A stretch of 64,000 nucleotides of DNA from NCBI RefSeq assembly GCF_019042275.1, contig NZ_JAHQCW010000007.1, positions 110,626 through 174,625 of the forward strand, in the 5' to 3' direction. This document shows positions 43,405 to 52,429 of this stretch, in pieces. Positions within the stretch are counted from its first letter, which is position 1. Each line of letters opens with the position of its first letter. Under the pieces are notes generated by a model, which was not told the origin of the DNA, searched no databases, and worked only from the letters and a program-made list of their open reading frames with translations. The translations under genes were made by a program, and so were the position numbers. The stretch is from Diplocloster agilis. GTDB lineage: Bacteria > Bacillota > Clostridia > Lachnospirales > Lachnospiraceae.

Positions 43405-43467
43405 ATCATACTGATCCGGGCTTTTTTCTTAAATAGACAATCTGAAGGTCGATATGGACATTCTTAA
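43405..43467 (-). promoter_or_regulatory. Promoter and response-regulator-type repeats of the permease operon
   Basis: TATGAT -10 on the minus strand (43410-43405). The repeats, read on the plus strand, are ATAGACAATCTGAA (43433-43446) and ATGGACATTCTTAA (43454-43467), 21 bp apart. The proximal repeat lies at the -35 position. The same arrangement, with the same 23-bp offset, lies upstream of the binding-protein gene at 50290-50352. Confidence 0.65.
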
Positions 43468-43592
43468 TTTGTGTCCAATATCCCCTATACTCCCTCCCCC
43501 GGCATTGATATAATAAAAACAGAGCATGATCAACGGACTTTCCCGCTGTACCGGGCAGTTCTTTCAGGAAGAGAGAATGGAGTGAACTTATT

Positions 43593-45395
43593 TTGAAGGC
43601 TATCGTGAAGAGGCGGACACTTCGAAAAAATTTATTTTGGTCTTTTGCGCTGATCGTTATATTGATCGCAGGTTTATACCTCCTGCTTTTTTTTGGCAGG
43701 GATTATAAAAGCTCGAAAACCAGATACCTGAAAGACTGGGAAAGGCTTGTCTCCCAGATCGCAAGCCAGACAGACGACTACTTCACTTCCATGAACAATA
43801 TCACTGTTCAGCTGGTATACAGCAATATCATTTATGAATCCCTGGCGGCCGCCAATGCGGATACGAACAGCTCCAATTTTTTTGACGACAATTCCCAGAT
43901 CAAGAAGAACTGTTCCCTGATCATGTCGGCTTACAGTTCCATTACCAACCAGGCTTCCAGAGTGAGTATTTTTGGTATGCGGGGCGACTATTGTTCGGTA
44001 GGCTCATCCAGGAGGAATCTTCGCACATCCGATATCTTGCAGCTGGATATCCTAAAAGCTTCAGATGAAAAAGGCGGGGCTTTGTGCATCCGCGGCCCGT
44101 TTCCCGATCCGCTCTCAGAGAACCGCAACGACGGCAGGTACATCTACAGCGCATCCAGAATCATGAAATATGGCTATGCCTCCTATGGGTATGTGGAGGT
44201 ACAGCAGCCTTATGAGGCATTGCACAGAATATGCAGCGTATCCCCGGATATGCAGGTCTTTGTCTATGACGACAGCGGGAATATGCTGTATCCGCTGCGT
44301 ACCCCGGCGCAGAATTCTTCGGAACAGGATCTTCTCCGGCTGCAGAATGTAAAACAACATCTGACCCATGCGGATTCCTGCCTGATAAGAGCAGACGATG
44401 AGATCCTGGGCGGCGCCAAGCTTAAAAATAACCTGATTCTGGTTGCCGCCGAGAAGCAGTCCGTGCTGTATTCCAATTTGTACCAGGTGCGGAACACTAC
44501 TGTATTTTTCACCCTGATCGTGTGTTTTCTCTGCATACTGATCGTATATTCCGTAAGCGGCTATACCGCCCAGTCCGTAGAAAAATTAACCAGCGCGGTA
44601 AAGAAAATTAATTTTCAGGATTATACACTGCCCATAAGCCCGGAGGAATGCACGACGGATGAGACAAGGCAGCTGGCCGAAGCGACCGGCCATATGCTGC
44701 AGAAGCTAAAGCAGTTCGCCACGCTTACGTCCGAAGCCCAGGCCCGGGAACTTCAGGCTACGATCGCCGCCCTGCAGTCTCAGATTAATCCGCATTTTAT
44801 GAACAACACGCTGGCCGCCATCAGTTCATCCGCCATGGAAAGCGGTAATATGAACGTGGTCTATATGTGCTCCCATCTGTCCCGTATGCTTCTCTATACC
44901 CTGGATGGGGAACAGGAAGCCACTCTGGATTCCGAAGTGGAGTATACGCGGCATTATCTGGAGCTCATGCGGTACCGGTATGGGGGCGGGTTAAAATATG
45001 ACATTGAAATTCCCCCTGCCATCCTGTCGGTCCGGATACCCCGGCTGATCCTTCAGCCACTGGTAGAGAACTGTATTTATCATGGTTTTGACTGTGACCG
45101 GGAGTTGCGGGTCATACAAATAAAAGGGGAACAAAAGGACCGGACCTGGACGGTCCGGGTTATAGACAACGGATGCGGGTTTTCCCGGGAAGCGCTGCAA
45201 AAGATTACCGCCGACCAGGAAAAAATCCGGGGATTGCTGGACAGCGGCCGCTCCTCCTTTATGAGGTCTGAAGAGCTTGGCGTATTAAATACTTTTTCCC
45301 GCCTTTACATCCGTCAGAAAGAACATACTGTATTTGAGATTCATTCATCAACGGCCGGCGCAACGGTTATTATAGGAGGACAGATTCATGATTAA
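43593..45395 (+). CDS. Sensor histidine kinase, YesM/LytS-like
   Basis: A 600-residue membrane kinase. The start is TTG at 43593, with GGAG ten bases upstream; no ATG fits. Span 1 is at residues about 15-35, an extracytoplasmic sensor of about 260 residues follows, and span 2 is near 305-325. A HAMP-like linker, a His_kinase domain with phospho-acceptor H401 in SQINPHFMNNTL, and an HATPase_c domain with N-box LVENCIYHGF and G-box DNGCGF complete it. This YesM group regulates carbohydrate importers. It overlaps its response regulator gene by 8 bp. It probably senses the oligosaccharide imported by the adjacent system. Confidence 0.9.
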   Translation: MKAIVKRRTLRKNLFWSFALIVILIAGLYLLLFFGRDYKSSKTRYLKDWERLVSQIASQTDDYFTSMNNITVQLVYSNIIYESLAAANADTNSSNFFDDNSQIKKNCSLIMSAYSSITNQASRVSIFGMRGDYCSVGSSRRNLRTSDILQLDILKASDEKGGALCIRGPFPDPLSENRNDGRYIYSASRIMKYGYASYGYVEVQQPYEALHRICSVSPDMQVFVYDDSGNMLYPLRTPAQNSSEQDLLRLQNVKQHLTHADSCLIRADDEILGGAKLKNNLILVAAEKQSVLYSNLYQVRNTTVFFTLIVCFLCILIVYSVSGYTAQSVEKLTSAVKKINFQDYTLPISPEECTTDETRQLAEATGHMLQKLKQFATLTSEAQARELQATIAALQSQINPHFMNNTLAAISSSAMESGNMNVVYMCSHLSRMLLYTLDGEQEATLDSEVEYTRHYLELMRYRYGGGLKYDIEIPPAILSVRIPRLILQPLVENCIYHGFDCDRELRVIQIKGEQKDRTWTVRVIDNGCGFSREALQKITADQEKIRGLLDSGRSSFMRSEELGVLNTFSRLYIRQKEHTVFEIHSSTAGATVIIGGQIHD

Positions 45396-46920
45396 AATAT
45401 TTATTGCTGAGGATGAACAGTTATTATTGAACGGACTAATCACATTTCTAAACGCGTCGGATCTGCCCTTGAAAATTATCGGTTCCGCCTTAAACGGTCA
45501 GGATGCATGGCAGCAAATACAGAAAAATCCCCCCGATTTGCTGATTACCGATATCCGCATGCCCGTATTGACCGGTCTGGAGCTGATCGAGCGGGCCACC
45601 AGGGACTATCCTGAAATCATGACCATCATCATCAGCGGTTACAGCGACTTTGAATATGCCAGAATGTCTCTGCGCCTGAATGTTTCCGATTACCTTCTAA
45701 AACCCCTCATGCCGGACGAGGTAATCCGCGCGCTGTCTGATGTGGCAGCAGTCATTGAGGGGCGTAAACAGCAGGAAGTCACGAATTATTTCCGGCTGGC
45801 GTTTTCCCATTCCCCCCAGCCGCCGCACGTTCCCGCCGTACTGGCCGCCATCCCTTTTTATCTGTGCGCCTATTCCTGCGCCGGTCCCATCGTCACGGAG
45901 GATCAGTTATCCATCCTGGAATCTATTCCCCAGTATACGGGACAATTCTCTGATTTGATCCGGGAGCTGCTGCCGGACGCCGTATTCTGGATCGTCCGGG
46001 GTAAATATACGAACGAAAACGTCATGATCCTGGGGTTTCCATCGGATCCTTCCGTCTACGAGGACACCCTGGCGAAGCTTTGGAAACGGCTTCTGGCTTT
46101 TATCCCCAATAACACCATGGTGATCGGCCGTCCCCTTGCGGACAGTCAAAACATACTGGAAGAGATCCGCAGGCTGCGTTCTTCTCTGAAACAGCATATC
46201 ATATTAGGGATCTCCCAGACATTATACTATGACTACGAAATCAGCAATCCGGCCTATCCCTATCTGCCTAAAGATACGGAGGCCAGGCTGTCTTTTGCGA
46301 TCTCCTCGAATCAACAGCAAAAATTCGCCGCGGAATATGCCCGTTTTCTGCAGGCCTGTCAGGGAAAGCACTATTCCCAGATGCAGATGGAGATCCTGCT
46401 TCGGCAGATCTTACATTTATTCAAATTCAGTTCCACTACACTGCATACGGATCTGGAACTGGATCTGATGCAGGCGGTAAGCTCATCCGCCACCTTCCAG
46501 CTGCTGCTTGACCAAACCAGCCTTATCTTTCAGATTCCTTTCCAAAAAGAAGAGACCGGGCTCTTGTCCGCGGTCTCAACCTTTGATTTTGCTTCCGAGA
46601 TCAAAAATTATCTGGAAGAAAACTATAATCAGTCTATCTCTTTAAATGACCTTTCTGAGGAATTTCATTATTCCGTAGGATATCTGTGCAATGTCTTCCG
46701 GAATGCCTATCACGTTACTCCTCTGCGCTGCCTGAATCAGATCCGCATCGCGCACGCAAAGACGCTCTTAAGCGGAAATCTTGATATCCTCCTTAAAGAT
46801 GTGGCCTCCTGTGTGGGCTTCACCGATCCGCTTTATTTCAGCCGGCTCTTCAAGAAAGAAACCGGAATGTCTCCCAGTGAATATCGGGAAAAATGGGAGG
46901 CTGGAGAAATAAGCGGATGA
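45388..46920 (+). CDS. Response regulator, YesN-like, AraC-type output
   Basis: A 510-residue regulator. The receiver domain occupies residues 1-125 with phospho-acceptor D55 (LLITDIRMP) and Lys in YLLKPL. A long middle region of about 270 residues follows, and the C-terminal AraC DNA-binding domain is at about 405-505 (SLNDLSEEFHYSVGYLCNVF, VASCVGFTDPLYFSRLFKKE). It is coupled to the kinase gene by overlap and preceded by GGAGG. Paired direct repeats at the permease and binding-protein promoters are its likely targets. It is convergent with the beta-helix gene, 7 bp apart. Confidence 0.9.
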   Translation: MIKIFIAEDEQLLLNGLITFLNASDLPLKIIGSALNGQDAWQQIQKNPPDLLITDIRMPVLTGLELIERATRDYPEIMTIIISGYSDFEYARMSLRLNVSDYLLKPLMPDEVIRALSDVAAVIEGRKQQEVTNYFRLAFSHSPQPPHVPAVLAAIPFYLCAYSCAGPIVTEDQLSILESIPQYTGQFSDLIRELLPDAVFWIVRGKYTNENVMILGFPSDPSVYEDTLAKLWKRLLAFIPNNTMVIGRPLADSQNILEEIRRLRSSLKQHIILGISQTLYYDYEISNPAYPYLPKDTEARLSFAISSNQQQKFAAEYARFLQACQGKHYSQMQMEILLRQILHLFKFSSTTLHTDLELDLMQAVSSSATFQLLLDQTSLIFQIPFQKEETGLLSAVSTFDFASEIKNYLEENYNQSISLNDLSEEFHYSVGYLCNVFRNAYHVTPLRCLNQIRIAHAKTLLSGNLDILLKDVASCVGFTDPLYFSRLFKKETGMSPSEYREKWEAGEISG

Positions 46921-46927
46921 GCGTCCT

Positions 46928-48826
46928 TTATCCGGCAGTTATTCCTGTACCCGCTGCTATCTCATGGGGAAATCCATGATCACATGGTTTTTTATTTATG
47001 GTGTTATCCCGGATTATATTAGACCGGAACCGCTTCTCTTCCATGATATTGTGGTAGTGGATCGGGACTACGGTCTGATATATGATATTTTCCCGTACTT
47101 CCATGCCTCCGCTGGCTTCATCCATATAGATGCCGCCGGGAAAGCCTTTTTGGCGGGTGTACGCTTCATCCTGATTCCCTTTCCAGGAATTGTGAACCAT
47201 AACTTCTTCGGGATAGGAACTTCCCTGGTAATTGCCCACGATCAGATTTTGCATTATTTTGGTACCGGGCATCAGCCCCAAGGTGTATATTCCCGCGCCG
47301 TCATGTAACTGTGTAAGCACATGATGGATGTAATTGCCGCGTACCTCATGTTCCCTGCAGACGCTCTCCTCCTTGTAACGTTTAAAATGCGGCAGCGGCT
47401 TGTAGGAATAGCGGGTGTCGGAATCCGGGTCCACATAACCCCAGCCCCAGCCCAAAGAGACAGCCGAATAGGGCAGATCGCACAGCTCATTGTGAATGAT
47501 TCGGAGTCCTTTCGCATAACCGCACAGAATTCCTACCGAGCCCTTGAATTCTGCTCCTGCATTGTGGATATAGCAATTTTCCACGGAATTATCCCGCACG
47601 ATCTCCCGGCTATCCGCCGGATGGGCGTCGGTCTCCTGAAAATCTCCGGCCTGGATGCCGTTTCCGCTTATATCGCTGAGTTCGCAGTACATCAGCCGGT
47701 TACTGGCAGAGCCGTGCTGTATGTCTACCGCCCCATTTCCAAGATGCAGGAACCGGCAGCCGTCAAAAGTAATTCCCTCGGCATGGTCCAACACGATGCA
47801 GGATTGTGTCTTTTTAAAATAAGAATAGGTGAGCGCGTCATCATCCGGATCTTTTAAAATGTTGGCCTGTACATCGGGATGGCCGTTTACCCCCGGGTTC
47901 AGGAAGGTTGTATACCGGAATGTAAGACCGCGAAATACCAGGTTTTTCACCGGTCTGTCCTTTTCTCCCCGCACGACCAGCAATTGTTCGGCTACCGGCA
48001 GTTCTACCGTCTGTTCCTCTATGGAAATGCCTTTAGGCTGCGCCACATAGAGAACGCTCTCCTGCCTGTCCAGATACCAGCCGCCGTCTGTGCCTAACAG
48101 TTCGTATAAGTTTTCCACATAGCTGGGACCGTCGATCTGCATGCCAATTTTGATCTGGCAGTCTTTGAAGCAGGGCTGTTTCATTTTCAGGAAAATACCT
48201 TCTTTTGTTTCGGTGACGGACTCTACCGGACAGACAGAATGTGTCCAGCCCACATCATAGACAAATTCTATATCCTGCGGATTCCGGCATGTGAGGAACA
48301 TCGGGTCCTGTGTCAGGTATCCCTCATAAAGATCGCACTGCTTCTCTCCGTTAAAATGGCTGCCTGTTTTCCGGTATCTTTGAAAGGTATCTGAACGAAC
48401 CGTTTCCCAGGCCCTGTTTTTCTGTATCCCGGTCTTGGTTCTGGCAGCCCGCTGCCCATCTATGTACAGATGTCTGGAATACACGCCTTCCGGGACTTTA
48501 GCCTTCCATATGGTATATGCTTCCTCTTCCGACTCCTTTTCCCAACCGGATATGCGAATGGCTCCCCCGAGGAAAGGCTGTTCCCCCGGATAAGCCTGAT
48601 AAGTTATTTTTGTCCCATCCATAGCGGAGTCCTCCGCCGTAAAAATTTCCGGGGTCTGATACCGGTATTCACCGCCCCGCAGATATACGGTGATATCACA
48701 CCCAAATTCATTTTGCAGTTCTTTCGCTTTTTTCTTTGCCGCACTAAGGGTTGAAAACGGATCTTCCTTTGTGCCTGTGGCACCCGGATTAGCTCCGGGT
48801 GCCACATAGATGTTCAGGTTCTTCAT
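46928..48826 (-). CDS. Right-handed parallel beta-helix protein, GH141-like
   Basis: A 632-residue protein. The N-terminal YVAPGANPGATGTKEDPFST, then ITVYLRGGEYRYQTPEIF and PGEQPFLGGAIRISGWE, is the usual opening of intracellular or secreted GH141/pectate-lyase-like beta-helix proteins. The helix repeats occupy about residues 270-600 (GITFDGCRFLHLGNGAVDIQ, HDGAGIYTLG). GH141 includes alpha-L-fucosidases and xylanases; which applies cannot be told. No signal peptide is present, so it would act on imported oligosaccharides. It follows the binding-protein gene by 62 bp and likely shares its promoter. TGGAGG precedes the start. Confidence 0.75.
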   Translation of the reverse strand: MKNLNIYVAPGANPGATGTKEDPFSTLSAAKKKAKELQNEFGCDITVYLRGGEYRYQTPEIFTAEDSAMDGTKITYQAYPGEQPFLGGAIRISGWEKESEEEAYTIWKAKVPEGVYSRHLYIDGQRAARTKTGIQKNRAWETVRSDTFQRYRKTGSHFNGEKQCDLYEGYLTQDPMFLTCRNPQDIEFVYDVGWTHSVCPVESVTETKEGIFLKMKQPCFKDCQIKIGMQIDGPSYVENLYELLGTDGGWYLDRQESVLYVAQPKGISIEEQTVELPVAEQLLVVRGEKDRPVKNLVFRGLTFRYTTFLNPGVNGHPDVQANILKDPDDDALTYSYFKKTQSCIVLDHAEGITFDGCRFLHLGNGAVDIQHGSASNRLMYCELSDISGNGIQAGDFQETDAHPADSREIVRDNSVENCYIHNAGAEFKGSVGILCGYAKGLRIIHNELCDLPYSAVSLGWGWGYVDPDSDTRYSYKPLPHFKRYKEESVCREHEVRGNYIHHVLTQLHDGAGIYTLGLMPGTKIMQNLIVGNYQGSSYPEEVMVHNSWKGNQDEAYTRQKGFPGGIYMDEASGGMEVRENIIYQTVVPIHYHNIMEEKRFRSNIIRDNTINKKPCDHGFPHEIAAGTGITAG

Positions 48827-48887
48827 ATAATATATGCCTCCAAGTGAACGATTCCTTTATCTGCTGTTTGTGCAAGGCCGCCCGCCG

Positions 48888-50258
48888 TCACCAGCCGGGA
48901 ATCCCCTGTGCCTTAGCGTTCTTCGCGATCTCATCATCGATGGCTTTTAATACGTCGACAGGCCCGCAGTTCCCCAGGAACATTTCCTGGATCTGCTCGA
49001 AGGACGAATTTCCATAGCTTGCCGGGATAAAGTCAAACCAGCTTACTCCGCTCTTTCCTTCCCGCACCGCCTCCTGGGCTTCCTTAATCTGGGGAAGCAG
49101 GCTCTCAATTGATACATTGTCAAACCAGGGAGACTGCTGTTTCGCGGTATACATTTTCTCCACAATATCCGGCCGCGCCAGGAAGTTGAATAATTGGAGC
49201 GCTTCGTCAATATGTTCGCTGTTCTTGTTGATGTACAGGGAATTCGACGAGGTAACCCCGTAGCAATCGCTTCCGTCTACCGGGAAAGGCATAAAGCCAA
49301 GTTTTTCCGCATAATCCGGATATTTTTCAATTCCTTCTCCAAAACAGGAATCATTGAACACTAACATGGCCGCTGTCCCTTCATATAAAGCGCTGAATTG
49401 GCCGCTCCAGGTATCCGACATAGCCGTCTCTCCAAAATACCCTTTTTTGTAAAAATCATTCTGACGCTCCAGGCATTCTACCGCCTCAGGCAGATCGGCA
49501 AGCTTTACCTTGTTTTCCGCGTACTGATCCCAAAAGTCGGGTGTCTTTGCCGCTATGTAGGATCCCCAATAAGTATCCAGCCACGTTTCCACCGGCCAGA
49601 CATCTCCACCCGCCAGGTAAATGGGTGTGATTCCCTGATCTTTGATTTTCTGGCAGGCAGTTTCCAGATCTTCAAATGTCTTCGGTATCTCCAGATTCAG
49701 GTCTGAGAAAATCTGCTTGTTGTAATAGATTCCCCAATACTGCGCCCCCGCAATGGGGAAACCATAGACGACGCCGTCCCAATTGGAGAATTTATCCAAA
49801 AGATCCTGATTCACATTTTCAAGACAGGGGTCGTTGGTGATATCCAGGAAATTCTCTTCTGCCAGCAAAGCTGCCTCCCCGGTTCCTCCATTATAATATT
49901 CCACGATATCCGGCAGCTCTTTTGTGGCGATTTTGGCTCCCATAATATTGTTGTTCATGTCGTCGGGGTTCGTGATTAACTCCACTTTGATTCCTGTCTC
50001 TTCTTCAAACTGTTGATAAACCTCGCTGTCTACGTCCTTAAACCAGCTTTTGGAGCCCATAAGCGTCAGCGTAACGCCGCCGGATGTCTCTGCATCTTTG
50101 GACGCGGACTGTCCGTTTTCATTTTGCTGTCCCTCCGGCTGCGATGCTTCCTGTGACGGACTATCCGGCTGCGCGGCAGTACCGCCGCTGTCCGATCCGC
50201 AGGCAGTCAGCGAAAAAGTAAGCATCAGTGCCAGTAACATACTGCAGGTTTTCTTCAT
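48888..50258 (-). CDS. Sugar-binding lipoprotein of ABC importer
   Basis: A 456-residue lipoprotein. The signal peptide ends with lipobox LTAC (Cys20), followed by a Gly/Ser/Glu-rich linker and a SBP_bac_1 domain (DELPDIVEYYNGGTGEAALL-like text; GVVYGFPIAGAQYWGIYYNK near residue 150). It is a cluster-1 sugar-binding protein. No permease is adjacent. Its promoter repeats match those of the permease operon 7 kb away, so the two probably form one importer. Start placed at 50258 after GGGAGGT; the longer reading from 50291 adds MITSMKREVIC, which breaks the signal peptide. Confidence 0.88.
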   Translation of the reverse strand: MKKTCSMLLALMLTFSLTACGSDSGGTAAQPDSPSQEASQPEGQQNENGQSASKDAETSGGVTLTLMGSKSWFKDVDSEVYQQFEEETGIKVELITNPDDMNNNIMGAKIATKELPDIVEYYNGGTGEAALLAEENFLDITNDPCLENVNQDLLDKFSNWDGVVYGFPIAGAQYWGIYYNKQIFSDLNLEIPKTFEDLETACQKIKDQGITPIYLAGGDVWPVETWLDTYWGSYIAAKTPDFWDQYAENKVKLADLPEAVECLERQNDFYKKGYFGETAMSDTWSGQFSALYEGTAAMLVFNDSCFGEGIEKYPDYAEKLGFMPFPVDGSDCYGVTSSNSLYINKNSEHIDEALQLFNFLARPDIVEKMYTAKQQSPWFDNVSIESLLPQIKEAQEAVREGKSGVSWFDFIPASYGNSSFEQIQEMFLGNCGPVDVLKAIDDEIAKNAKAQGIPGW

Positions 50259-50289
50259 ACATATTACCTCCCGTTTCATTGATGTAATC

Positions 50290-50352
50290 ATTATATCCGT
50301 TTTAAATTCAAAACCAAATGGATAATATTTCTATACATATAGACAATCTTAA
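50290..50352 (-). promoter_or_regulatory. Promoter and response-regulator-type repeats of the binding-protein operon
   Basis: TATAAT -10 on the minus strand (50295-50290). ATAGACAATCTTAA at 50339-50352 is nearly identical to the repeat at 43433. A weaker match ATGGATAATATTTC lies 21 bp closer, at 50318-50331. Distances from the proximal repeat to the -10 (23 bp) and to the start codon (60 versus 59 bp) match the permease promoter. Confidence 0.65.
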
Positions 50353-50436
50353 CATTCCGCTTTCCTCTACTTTTTCCTTGTCAAAGGCCGTGTTATACTT
50401 GCGCTAACCGATCATCTGCGGGAAGGGGGAAGCAAG

Positions 50437-51291
50437 ATGCAGAACGCGCAGCTTCATAAACAATTAAGGGAAGTCATCGATTTTCTCTGTCATCACGGAA
50501 GCTCCATACGTTTTTTATCATCCGGAATCTGGGTGGACCGGGAATGGGACACTCCAAAGCAGAGCACAAAACCAATGTTTGAGATCATATATCTGATAAG
50601 CGGTCAGACAAGTATCTACCTGAACGGCATCACCCATGCAGTTAAAAAAAATGATCTCCATCTACTGGAGATCTCCGGCAACAGTATGGGGGGAGGAGGG
50701 CATTTTCAGATGTATTATCTGGATTTCAGCTTTGACATCCCCGCTCTGTCCGACCAATTTTACGGCTGCTGCAAACGCCTGTCCGTTAATCCGGAGTGTA
50801 TCAATCTGGCAGGTCTGGAATCCTATTTTCTGGAGATGCATTTTGAAAATATCGCCGAGCAGGAATTCCGTCAGCAGAAGATACTGTGCAGTCTTCAGGA
50901 TCTGTTTATCTGCCTGTACCGCCGCTGCGCGGTATCATCGGAGCATTCCGCAGGACACTCCGGCAGACAGCAGTTTCTCTATGACGTGCTGAATTATCTG
51001 GAACAAAACTATATGTATCCGCTGTGCCTAAAGGATATCTCCGGTCTGGTACATCTGAATCCCCGCTATTTAAGCCGGCTGTTCAAAGAAGCCACCGGGC
51101 TGACCATTCAGCAGTATCTCATCCGGCTGCGGATCGGAAAGGCCAAAAAATTATTAAGCGCCACTTCCCACAGTATCACAGATATCGCTTTGGAAACCGG
51201 TTTTTGTGACTGCCAGCATTTCTGCAAGGTTTTCAAACAACTGGAAGGAATCACTCCGACCCAATACGGCCGCAGTATCCCTTCCGGTTAA
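50437..51291 (+). CDS. AraC family regulator with cupin sensor
   Basis: A 284-residue AraC-type regulator. Residues about 25-120 form a cupin-like sugar-sensing domain (EIIYLISGQTSIYLNGITHA). Residues about 180-280 carry two helix-turn-helices (CLKDISGLVHLNPRYLSRLF and DIALETGFCDCQHFCKVFKQ). It is divergent from the binding-protein gene, so it may co-control that operon. GGAAGGGGG precedes the ATG. The ligand is unknown; the neighbouring glycan genes are the natural targets. Confidence 0.88.
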   Translation: MQNAQLHKQLREVIDFLCHHGSSIRFLSSGIWVDREWDTPKQSTKPMFEIIYLISGQTSIYLNGITHAVKKNDLHLLEISGNSMGGGGHFQMYYLDFSFDIPALSDQFYGCCKRLSVNPECINLAGLESYFLEMHFENIAEQEFRQQKILCSLQDLFICLYRRCAVSSEHSAGHSGRQQFLYDVLNYLEQNYMYPLCLKDISGLVHLNPRYLSRLFKEATGLTIQQYLIRLRIGKAKKLLSATSHSITDIALETGFCDCQHFCKVFKQLEGITPTQYGRSIPSG

Positions 51292-51348
51292 TATACCCTT
51301 ATTCGCTTCTGGGCCGCAGCATCCGCAGTCCGGTTATATCTGTTCCTG

Positions 51349-52401
51349 TTATAAAGCTTCCAGTTCGGCTTTCCGCTTTTTCCATTCTTCACGTGTGGAG
51401 AAGAACCGGATATCCAGCCGGCATGTCACCTCTTCCTGGGGTTCCAGCCAGCGAAGCGTACCGTATTTCTCTTCCGGCGCTATACCTTTGATATGATTGT
51501 TACAAGGTTCCAAAGCCATAATATAATCTCTTTTTTTCGGGTACATCCATTGCCCCAGATACGGCAGGTTTGCCTGATTATATCTCACCTGTACCCCGGT
51601 ATACTGACCGTCCTTTTCATTCCAAATCAGATAACCGGTATTTCCTTCGCTGTCCGCCCGCAGCTCATGCAGATACGTGTAGTGGGCGGCCCGGGCGGAG
51701 GGCGCCGGCATTTTCTTTTGCTGTTCCATATGCTGCTCCGAAAATTCATCCCACCCCTGGGTATGCCGGACCGGGATATACATCCTGGTATCCGGGTTCA
51801 AAAAGGGATATCCGAAATTCATATGATACAAAAGCATAAGCGGGGACCGGTCGGACGACTGGTTGCGGATCCGGTCTTCTATCTGTATGCGTCCGCTTAA
51901 AAGAACGGTCCTGACGGACCTTCTGACACTCAGCTGGACGCCCTGATGCCGGGTTTGAAAAACTCTGCCGGCCACTTCCATCACATAGTCCTCTCCCTGC
52001 CAGTCCGACTCGCAGCGTTCCAGCCTGGCCGGAAGGTTGGACACCTGCCCATGAAGGCCGTAGGGCTGTCCCTTAAATACACAGGGATCGCCCGCCTGCG
52101 TCAGGCCGCAGGTAGTCAGGAAGCCTCCCCCGAAGCTCTGCAGCCATTCTTCGCCCCGCTCATTATAATATTGCGGAGCCGTGACTCCTGCGGCCGCCTG
52201 GAACGTAAAGCCCCAGTCCCGGTACACCAGTTTTCCCAGATCCATCCCTCTGTCGATTAATATCGTGAAGCGCAGTCCATGCCCGTCATCCACGTCAACC
52301 GCCTCCACCCCCTTAGCCTTTCCCTCCAGCATCTGATAGCGTTTCATACCGCCGATCTGACTGATATCCCCTAGATAATCCATCATTTCCCGGTGCGGCA
52401 T
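51349..52401 (-). CDS. DUF4432 aldose 1-epimerase family protein
   Basis: A 350-residue protein of the galactose-mutarotase superfamily. FTILIDRGMDLGKLVYRDWG, LTTCGLTQAGDP, YGLHGQVSNLPA (catalytic His region) and LLYHMNFGYPFL match the DUF4432 aldose-epimerase-like branch. It would interconvert anomers of a sugar or sugar phosphate in the glycan pathway. Last gene of the operon that starts with the binding protein at 60139. GGAGGAG precedes the start. No signal peptide. Confidence 0.85.
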   Translation of the reverse strand: MPHREMMDYLGDISQIGGMKRYQMLEGKAKGVEAVDVDDGHGLRFTILIDRGMDLGKLVYRDWGFTFQAAAGVTAPQYYNERGEEWLQSFGGGFLTTCGLTQAGDPCVFKGQPYGLHGQVSNLPARLERCESDWQGEDYVMEVAGRVFQTRHQGVQLSVRRSVRTVLLSGRIQIEDRIRNQSSDRSPLMLLYHMNFGYPFLNPDTRMYIPVRHTQGWDEFSEQHMEQQKKMPAPSARAAHYTYLHELRADSEGNTGYLIWNEKDGQYTGVQVRYNQANLPYLGQWMYPKKRDYIMALEPCNNHIKGIAPEEKYGTLRWLEPQEEVTCRLDIRFFSTREEWKKRKAELEAL

Positions 52402-52429
52402 ATCAAGCTCTCCTCCTTAACCAGAATTT

